Shown: one piece after another, positions 58,372-64,000 of the stretch | How the letters are laid out: the number at the start of each line of letters is the position of its first letter | Position numbering within the stretch: the first letter of the stretch is position 1 | Notes under the pieces: model-generated | What the model was told of the DNA's origin: nothing | Databases searched by the model: none | The model's input: the letters and a program-made list of their open reading frames with translations, nothing else | NCBI RefSeq assembly: GCF_000875895.1 | Contig: NZ_JXCF01000007.1 | Coordinates: 496,001 to 560,000, forward strand | Source: Staphylococcus gallinarum | GTDB taxonomy: Bacteria > Bacillota > Bacilli > Staphylococcales > Staphylococcaceae | DNA: 64,000 nucleotides | Direction: 5' to 3' | Program-made: the position numbers and the translations under genes

Positions 58372-58505
58372 AAAATACGTCGCATCCATATGGCCATTTG
58401 TAAATTATTTAATACATCTTAAGAAGTGAATTTAACATGGGCGATTATGTATATAATCATTAACATGACACAAGCAAACATAAACTAGGGTAATCTTCAG
58501 TGATT

Positions 58506-58625
58506 ATGACCACAAACGCTATATCTAGATATATTGATGATCTCATTGAGACAATCCTTGAAGATGAATTCGATTCATATTCACTGTATGATAGCTTTAT
58601 TCATTCATTGCTTTATAATATTTAA
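58506..58625 (+). CDS. Possible 39-aa peptide
   Basis: MTTNAISRYIDDLIETILED then EFDSYSLYDSFIHSLLYNI and stop. The composition (acidic, amphipathic, Tyr-rich) resembles a folded coding peptide more than random AT-rich translation. No good ribosome site is seen (TAGGG is about 25 bases upstream). It could be a small gene, or the remains of one. Confidence 0.33.
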   Translation: MTTNAISRYIDDLIETILEDEFDSYSLYDSFIHSLLYNI

Positions 58626-58689
58626 AAATTCTCCCCAAATAATACCTAAACTGCACCCAAATCGTTCAATAAAATAAAAGTGGGTGCAA

Positions 58690-58731
58690 AAAAAGCAACC
58701 CTAATATTCATAAAGAATAACAGGATTGCTT
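58690..58731 (-). terminator. Terminator of glnA
   Basis: AAGCAA..CT..TATTC / GAATA..AG..TTGCTT imperfect stem with four-base loop, seven T on the minus strand. Confidence 0.75.
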
Positions 58732-58764
58732 ATATACCTAGTGTTATACCCCTTTGTCTAGCAC

Positions 58765-60105
58765 CTAGTATTGTTTAATATATTGTTCTCTTTCCCATTC
58801 AGATACTTGTGTTCTGTAGTAATCCCACTCGATAGATTTAGAATTAATAAATTGGTTATAAATGTGATTACCTAAAGCATCTTTAATTGGTTGATTTTCT
58901 TTCATTGCTTTAATTGCAGTGTATAATGTTGATGGTAAATCTTGAATACCTACTGCTTCACGTTCCTCACGATTCATTTCGTAGATATTTTGGTTAACTG
59001 GTTCTGGTACTTCTAATTTGTTTTCAATACCATCTAAACCAGCTTTTAAGATTGCAGCTAAAGCTAAGTATGGGTTCGCAGCTGGGTCAACTGAGCGTAC
59101 TTCAACACGTGTAGATAAACCACGAGAAGATGGTACACGGATTAATGGTGAACGGTTTTTACCACTCCATGCAATGTAACATGGTGCTTCATAACCTGGC
59201 ACTAAACGCTTATAAGAGTTAACTAATGGGTTACATACGCCAGTGAAACCACGTGCATTTTTAAGGATACCTGCAACAAAGTGGAATGCATCTTTTGTCA
59301 TTTGCATATCACCATTAGGATCGTAGAATGCATTTTCTTTACCTTTAAATAAAGATACGTTAAAGTGCATACCGCTACCGTTTACACCAAATAATGGTTT
59401 TGGCATGAATGTTGCATGTAAGTTATGTTGGCGAGCAATTGTTTTTACAACAAGTTTAAATGTTTGGATATTATCACATGCTGTAATTGCATCAGCATAT
59501 TTAAAGTCAATTTCATGTTGTCCTGGAGCAACTTCATGGTGACTTGCTTCGATATCAAAGCCCATGTCTTCTAATTCTAATACGATATCACGACGACAGT
59601 TCTCACCTAAATCAGTAGGTGCAAGGTCGAAGTATCCACCATCATCATTTAATTCTAATGTTGGTTCACCTTTTTCATCTAATTTGAATAAGAAGAATTC
59701 TGGTTCTGGCCCTAAATTAATATCTGTAAAGCCTAATTCTTCCATGTCTTTTAATACACGTTTCAAGTTAGCACGTGGGTCACCTTCGAATGGTGTACCG
59801 TCTGTTTTATATACATCACAAATTAGTCGAGCTACTTTACCTTGACCTGCAGTCCATGGGAAGATTACCCAAGTGTCTAAGTCAGGATATAAATACATAT
59901 CTGATTCTTCGATACGTACGAAACCTTCGATTGAAGATCCGTCAAACATCATCTCGTTATCTAATACTTTTTCTAATTGACTAACAGGTACTTCAACGTT
60001 TTTGATTACACCTAAAATATCTGTGAATTGTAAACGTAAGTATCTTACATTTTCTTCCTTGGCAAACTTATGAATGTCTTCTTTAGTAAATGAACGTTTT
60101 GGCAT
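58765..60105 (-). CDS. glnA: Glutamine synthetase type I (alpha)
   Basis: 446 aa. [21 protein letters not shown] (about residues 51-71) includes Arg62 used for feedback-dependent interaction with Gln[76 protein letters not shown] (split). No adenylylation Tyr motif, as usual in Bacillota. ATP-dependent ammonia assimilation; the feedback-inhibited enzyme also stabilises GlnR. Cotranscribed behind glnR with a 21-base gap. Confidence 0.97.
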   Translation of the reverse strand: MPKRSFTKEDIHKFAKEENVRYLRLQFTDILGVIKNVEVPVSQLEKVLDNEMMFDGSSIEGFVRIEESDMYLYPDLDTWVIFPWTAGQGKVARLICDVYKTDGTPFEGDPRANLKRVLKDMEELGFTDINLGPEPEFFLFKLDEKGEPTLELNDDGGYFDLAPTDLGENCRRDIVLELEDMGFDIEASHHEVAPGQHEIDFKYADAITACDNIQTFKLVVKTIARQHNLHATFMPKPLFGVNGSGMHFNVSLFKGKENAFYDPNGDMQMTKDAFHFVAGILKNARGFTGVCNPLVNSYKRLVPGYEAPCYIAWSGKNRSPLIRVPSSRGLSTRVEVRSVDPAANPYLALAAILKAGLDGIENKLEVPEPVNQNIYEMNREEREAVGIQDLPSTLYTAIKAMKENQPIKDALGNHIYNQFINSKSIEWDYYRTQVSEWEREQYIKQY

Positions 60106-60126
60106 TGTTAATGTCCTCCAGTAAAA

Positions 60127-60495
60127 TTATTTGATAAAACGTGATAAATCCCCACGGTTTATCGGAATTGCTTCTCGTTGTGGTTTCTGTGTAGCATCAA
60201 CTATCATTTGTTTTCTAGTTTCTTGTTCTTCATCAGAAAGGTGTGCTTGATCATCATGAATAATTTGTTTGATCCCTTTAATATTGAAGCCTTTTTCTAT
60301 AAGACTTTTAATTTCAAGCAATCGTTCCAAATCATTCAATGAAAATAATCGCTTATTTCCTTCCGTACGTTGCGGTTTAATCAGTTCATGTGTTTCATAA
60401 TAACGAATTTGTCTTGCGGTTAACTCGCTCAACTTCGTAACAACACTCATAGAGAAGACAGGCATATTACGTCGTAAAGTATCATTTGACTTCAA
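60127..60495 (-). CDS. glnR: MerR-family nitrogen repressor GlnR
   Basis: 122 aa. MerR helix-turn-helix FSMSVVTKLSELTARQIRYYETHELIKPQRTEGNKRLFSLNDLERLLEIK split over about residues 13-63, and a C-terminal tail INRGDLSRFIK that receives the glutamine-bound GS signal. The start is TTG at 60495 with AGAGGTG six bases upstream and gives the exact S. aureus length. Represses its own glnRA operon in excess nitrogen. Confidence 0.94.
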   Translation of the reverse strand: MKSNDTLRRNMPVFSMSVVTKLSELTARQIRYYETHELIKPQRTEGNKRLFSLNDLERLLEIKSLIEKGFNIKGIKQIIHDDQAHLSDEEQETRKQMIVDATQKPQREAIPINRGDLSRFIK

Positions 60496-60537
60496 TCCAA
60501 TCACCTCTATTTTTGAACTTGTTATTAATTTAGCACA

Positions 60538-60577
60538 ATTATCAGACAAATACAAAGATATGTCAGGTTTTCTTACA
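60538..60577 (-). promoter_or_regulatory. glnRA promoter with GlnR box
   Basis: Minus strand: CTGACA (60561-60566), 17 bases, GATAAT (60538-60543). TGTAA-N7-TGACA (60561-60577) fits the GlnR/TnrA consensus TGTNAN7TNACA exactly and covers the -35. Confidence 0.87.
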
Positions 60578-60687
60578 TGATGTGCTAAACCCCGAAATGA
60601 ATGGGTTTATGTACATCCATTAATCTATTGTTAATCATTTTTCCGAATATTCTTTAAAATTATTTTGGATTTTTTAAATACAACACT

Positions 60688-60730
60688 AAAAAAAACGCTA
60701 AATGATTTCTTTCAATGAATCATTTAACGT
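60688..60730 (-). terminator. Terminator of the YnbB-like gene
   Basis: ACGCTAAATGATT / AATCATTTAACGT stem with one mismatch, ten-base loop, seven or more T on the minus strand. Confidence 0.85.
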
Positions 60731-60749
60731 CTTGTATGATTAATATAAT

Positions 60750-61988
60750 TTAAATTAATTGATTAGCTTTTAATGATTGTGCAGCTCGTGTAACTGCTAA
60801 TTTAACATGTTCATATGTTAATCCACCTTGAACATAGGCTTCGTATGGCGGTCTGATTGGTCCGTCTGCAGATAATTCAATAGAAGATCCTTGTATAAAG
60901 GTCCCCGCAGCCATAATTACATCATCTTCATAGCCAGGCATATAAGCAGGTTCAGGACTAAAGTGTGCATTGATTGGAGATGCGTGTTGGATGCTTTGGC
61001 AAAACTGTATCATTTGTTCTTTTGTATCAAATTCGACAGTTTGAATTAAATCTGTTCTAGGTTCGTGAAAGGCAGGTTTTGTACGCATATTTAACTTTTC
61101 TAGTAATAAACTAGTAAACAATGCGCCTTTTAAACTTTGACTCACTACATGAGGTGCTAAAAAGAAACCTTGATACATTTCTTGTAATGAATACAGCGAA
61201 GCGCCTGCCTCTTTACCTATACCTGGAGCAGTTAAACGATAGCCACAACGCTCAATTAAATCCTTTCGACCAGCAATATAACCACCGATTTTAGCAAGTC
61301 CACCACCTGGATTTTTAATTAAAGAACCCGCTATTAAATCTGCACCACATTCAATTGGTTCCTTTAATTCTACAAACTCACCATAGCAGTTATCTACAAA
61401 TATAATAATATCAGGATGCGCGGATTTAATGGCTGAAATTGCACGTTCTATTGTAGCTAGATTAATGGATGGTCTTTGATCATATCCCTTAGAACGTTGG
61501 ATAGCAACAACTTTAGTGTTCGGCTTAATTGCATGTAATACATGATCAATATCAATTTCATTTCCCTTTAAATCAACTTTGTTATAACTTACTCCATGCT
61601 CTTGTAAGCTTTCGATGCCATTGCCATTGATGCCAATGACTTCTAATAAAGTGTCATATGGATTACCGGTAATATATAATAACTCATCTCCATATTTCAA
61701 TGTACTTTGTAAGGCCAAAGTAATGGCATGGGTACCGGAAATGATTTGAGGTCTTACCAAAGCGTCTTCGGCTTTAAAAGCATGTGCATAAATTTCTTCT
61801 AAATGATCTCTACCTATATCATCATATCCATAGCCAGTTGTGCCTTGCAAGTCACTTTCAGATGCTTTGACCGCATGAAAGGCATCTAAGACTTTCTCTT
61901 GGTTTAAATATGCTGTTTTTTCTATTTCTGTAAAATACGGCTTTAACGTAGATTCCACTTCATCTATCAATTGTGTCATATCGTTCAT
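60750..61988 (-). CDS. PLP-dependent lyase-family protein (YnbB; 'aluminium resistance' family)
   Basis: 412 aa. Fold-type I PLP enzyme: HAITLALQSTLKYGDELLYITGNPYDTLLEVIG (split), IIIFVDNCYGEFVE with the PLP Asp, and SLIKNPGGGLAKIGGYIAGR with the PLP Lys (about residue 233). Annotated as methionine gamma-lyase-like or aluminium-resistance protein; the reaction is unverified. AAGGAAG lies ten bases before the ATG. Sixteen bases downstream of hflX, likely one operon, as in Bacillus (ynbA-ynbB before glnRA). Confidence 0.9.
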   Translation of the reverse strand: MNDMTQLIDEVESTLKPYFTEIEKTAYLNQEKVLDAFHAVKASESDLQGTTGYGYDDIGRDHLEEIYAHAFKAEDALVRPQIISGTHAITLALQSTLKYGDELLYITGNPYDTLLEVIGINGNGIESLQEHGVSYNKVDLKGNEIDIDHVLHAIKPNTKVVAIQRSKGYDQRPSINLATIERAISAIKSAHPDIIIFVDNCYGEFVELKEPIECGADLIAGSLIKNPGGGLAKIGGYIAGRKDLIERCGYRLTAPGIGKEAGASLYSLQEMYQGFFLAPHVVSQSLKGALFTSLLLEKLNMRTKPAFHEPRTDLIQTVEFDTKEQMIQFCQSIQHASPINAHFSPEPAYMPGYEDDVIMAAGTFIQGSSIELSADGPIRPPYEAYVQGGLTYEHVKLAVTRAAQSLKANQLI

Positions 61989-62003
61989 TTATAATTACTT
62001 CCT

Positions 62004-63239
62004 TTATTCTTTTTTATAACCTTTAATCTCATATTTAGCAGTGTCTTCATTAAAGTTCAATTCAGTTACCAGTGTGTGTTGTTTCAGAAAGTACAAACGA
62101 TGGGCATCTGTACTAGCAACATGTTCCTCATAATAACTAAGTATCTGCTTAATTTGATCAAATAATAATTGTTTAACAGCGTCAATATCATTGGAATATT
62201 GAGTTGATACATAAACGGAGGGTAAATTGGTTGTCGGTGCGATATCATGATTTAGATCTCTTTTATTAAATATAATAGCTTGTGGAATATGAGCCATATC
62301 TAAATCATCTACAATTTGATTCACAGTATCCATTTGACCACGATATTCTGGATGACTACTATCTACAACATGTAATAATAAATCGGCATCTTTCGCTTCT
62401 TCTAAAGTTGATTTAAATGCTGCAATCAGTGTAGTTGGTAGCTTTTGAATAAAGCCCACTGTATCTGAAATAATTAAATTAAAACCGTTATTAATCTTTA
62501 TTTGTCGTGTCTTAGGATCTAGTGTAGCGAATAATAAGTCTTTCTCATAAGTAGATTCATGTGCTAATTTATTAAACCACGAAGACTTTCCAGCATTGGT
62601 ATATCCAACTAAAGCAACTTGAAATACTGCGTTCTGTTCACGTTTATTTCTATAGCGTTCCCGATGTTCAACTACAGTATTTAATTGATGTTTGATTTCA
62701 TTCATACGTGTTCTAATATGACGTCTGTCCATTTCTAATTTTGTTTCACCAGGACCTCTTGTCCCAATTCCACCGCCCAATCTAGACAAACTACGGCCAT
62801 GCCCTTGTAATCTAGGCATTAAATAATCCAACTGAGCTAATTCTACCTGTAGCTTACCTTCCTTGCTACGGGCTCTTAATGCAAATATCTCTAAAATCAA
62901 TTGCGTTCGATCAATAATTTTCACATTAAGTTGACCATTTAATGATTTCGATTGCGCAGTAGTTAATTCATCATTTGTTACAACCACATCTATATCATGG
63001 AATTCTACATAATCTTTAATTTCTTCTAGTTTACCTTTACCAACATAGTATTTATGATCGAAATGTTGTTTATTTTGAGTAAATTGCGCTTGAACATCGA
63101 GTTGACATGTCTCAGATAAAGATGCTAATTCCTCCATCGTTGACGTAAAATTAAATTCATCATCTGTTTGAGCATGTACACCAACTAACACGGCAGTTTC
63201 TAATTGTTCTTCTGTCTTGTGTAACGATTGCTGTGTCAT
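62004..63239 (-). CDS. hflX: Ribosome-associated GTPase HflX
   Basis: 411 aa. N-terminal HflX domain ([13 protein letters not shown]...), the glycine-rich linker [26 protein letters not shown]-like stretch ([20 protein letters not shown] then TKLEMDRR), G1 [17 protein letters not shown] (about residue 207), G3 ISDTVGFI, G4 FNKRDL. Splits stalled or hibernating 70S ribosomes. Start 63239 with GAGGTG six bases upstream. Ahead of the YnbB-like gene on the same strand. Confidence 0.95.
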   Translation of the reverse strand: [411 protein letters not shown]

Positions 63240-63343
63240 TACATGCACCTCTTTTCAAAGTTTTCTTTGCTATTCTATCATAGTGTGTATATAAAGACTA
63301 TAGAGACAAATTGTGTTAAATTAAAACTAAGAGGTGAATAAAT

Positions 63344-63817
63344 ATGACGATTTACGATATAGAAGTACAAAAACCAAACGGCGAATCATATAAATTAGCA
63401 GATTATAAAGGCAAAGTAATGTTAATTGTAAACACTGCCAGTGAATGTGGATTTACGCCTCAATTTGAAGGTCTTGAAGCGTTGTATCAGAAGTACAACG
63501 ATCAACCATTTGAAGTTCTTGGCTTTCCATGCAATCAATTTGGCGGACAAGAACCAGGCACAGGTGAAGAAGCAACACAATTTTGCAAAATCAACTATGG
63601 TGTTTCTTTCCCAATGCATGAAAAATTAGATGTTAAAGGTGAAAATCAACACCCATTATTTAAATATTTAACATCTGAACAGAATGGTTTTTTTAATGAA
63701 AAAATCAAATGGAATTTCACTAAGTTTTTAGTGGATAAAGAAGGTAATGTGGTTAAGCGATTTTCACCACAAAAGAAGCCAGACCAAATTGAGTCTGATA
63801 TCGAAGCTTTATTATAA
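63344..63817 (+). CDS. Glutathione-peroxidase-like thiol peroxidase (BsaA)
   Basis: 157 aa. [22 protein letters not shown] with the peroxidatic Cys near residue 36, then [14 protein letters not shown] (Gln of the catalytic set), [25 protein letters not shown] and W-N-F-T-K-F ([13 protein letters not shown]). Probably uses thioredoxin rather than glutathione. Cys replaces the selenocysteine of mammalian enzymes. AGAGGTG lies seven bases before the ATG. Divergent from hflX, as in S. aureus bsaA. Ends at the hairpin 63854-63899. Confidence 0.92.
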   Translation: MTIYDIEVQKPNGESYKLADYKGKVMLIVNTASECGFTPQFEGLEALYQKYNDQPFEVLGFPCNQFGGQEPGTGEEATQFCKINYGVSFPMHEKLDVKGENQHPLFKYLTSEQNGFFNEKIKWNFTKFLVDKEGNVVKRFSPQKKPDQIESDIEALL

Positions 63818-63853
63818 ATTAAATAATCATTTGAGCAACACATCTCAAGCTAA

Positions 63854-63899
63854 GCATCGACAATTGCTATTTCATATAAAGCATAGTCGATGTTTTTTT
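63854..63899 (+). terminator. Terminator after the BsaA-like gene
   Basis: CATCGAC / GTCGATG seven-base-pair stem with inner GCTA-type pairing possible, then TTTTTTTAT. Beyond it (63900-64000) I see no gene. Confidence 0.75.
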
Positions 63900-64000
63900 A
63901 TGTTTTAGAGAAATGTGTTTTATCAATGCTGTAGCAGTCAATGTGCAATAGATCCGTTACTTAGTTCAATTTAATTATATAATCACTGTTCGTTTATCGA

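Noticed and set aside
1-64000. tRNA, rRNA or CRISPR arrays
   Set aside because: No cloverleaf-like GTTCRANTC boxes, rRNA segments or regular direct-repeat arrays were seen.

Overview
The window is a piece of a low-GC Firmicutes chromosome, almost certainly a Staphylococcus. It carries mprF, msrR, sosA-lexA, grlB/grlA (parE/parC), bsaA, a membrane-anchored thermonuclease and glnRA in a staphylococcal order. The block lexA-sosA-ynzC-tkt-yneF-ccdC ... citB-yneP ... yneR-plsY-parE-parC-alsT also follows the Bacillus yne/citB region. From memory, the proteins (for example ParC with Thr80 and Asp84) differ clearly from S. aureus, so I favour another, probably coagulase-negative-type, species. The species cannot be fixed from this sequence alone.

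Layout. 1-3.8 kb: end of a MarR-type regulator, an SOS-controlled Y-family polymerase, a 4-OT tautomerase, msrR and msrA. 3.9-10.7 kb: what looks like a species-specific accessory segment, with a ribose ABC-uptake operon (rbsR-rbsD-rbsA-rbsC-rbsB, no kinase), a chromate-type transporter, and a gene-free stretch that reads as a CcpA-controlled small-RNA gene. 10.8-23 kb: mprF, an AI-2E family membrane protein, two copies of a 116-nt repeat, glcT, alsT, parC and parE. 23-30.5 kb: plsY, yneR, yneP, aconitase with an upstream Fur box, a BCCT transporter and mscL. 30.7-40.4 kb: sbcCD, ccdC, an integrase relic, yneF, transketolase, ynzC, sosA and lexA. 40.4-48.3 kb: a CAP-domain protein, guaC, zinc-independent rpsN, rpmG, catalase, an amino-acid permease, an Lrp/AhpD-like divergent pair and a small hypothetical. 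48.6-54.5 kb: the threonine branch (aspartokinase diverging from hom-thrC-thrB, then a HAD phosphatase). 54.5-64 kb: poorly known genes, nuc, glnA-glnR, a YnbB-like PLP enzyme, hflX and a glutathione-peroxidase-like gene.

Regulation is unusually readable. LexA boxes precede dinB, parE, sbcD, sosA and lexA, so a large part of the SOS regulon lies in this one window. Zur (rpsN), Fur (upstream of aconitase), PerR (katA), GlnR (glnRA), an RbsR-type operator and cre sites (rbsR; the candidate sRNA) can also be matched to consensus by eye. Many genes start at TTG or GTG, and one apparently at ATT; strong Shine-Dalgarno spacing decides these starts.

No rRNA, tRNA, CRISPR array or intact insertion sequence was found. 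The most unusual items are the CcpA-type sRNA candidate at 10.5-10.74 kb, the duplicated 116-nt element with related short elements elsewhere, the ATT start of the CAP-domain gene, the face-to-face overlapping promoters of the threonine genes, and the Fur-overlapped promoter upstream of aconitase.
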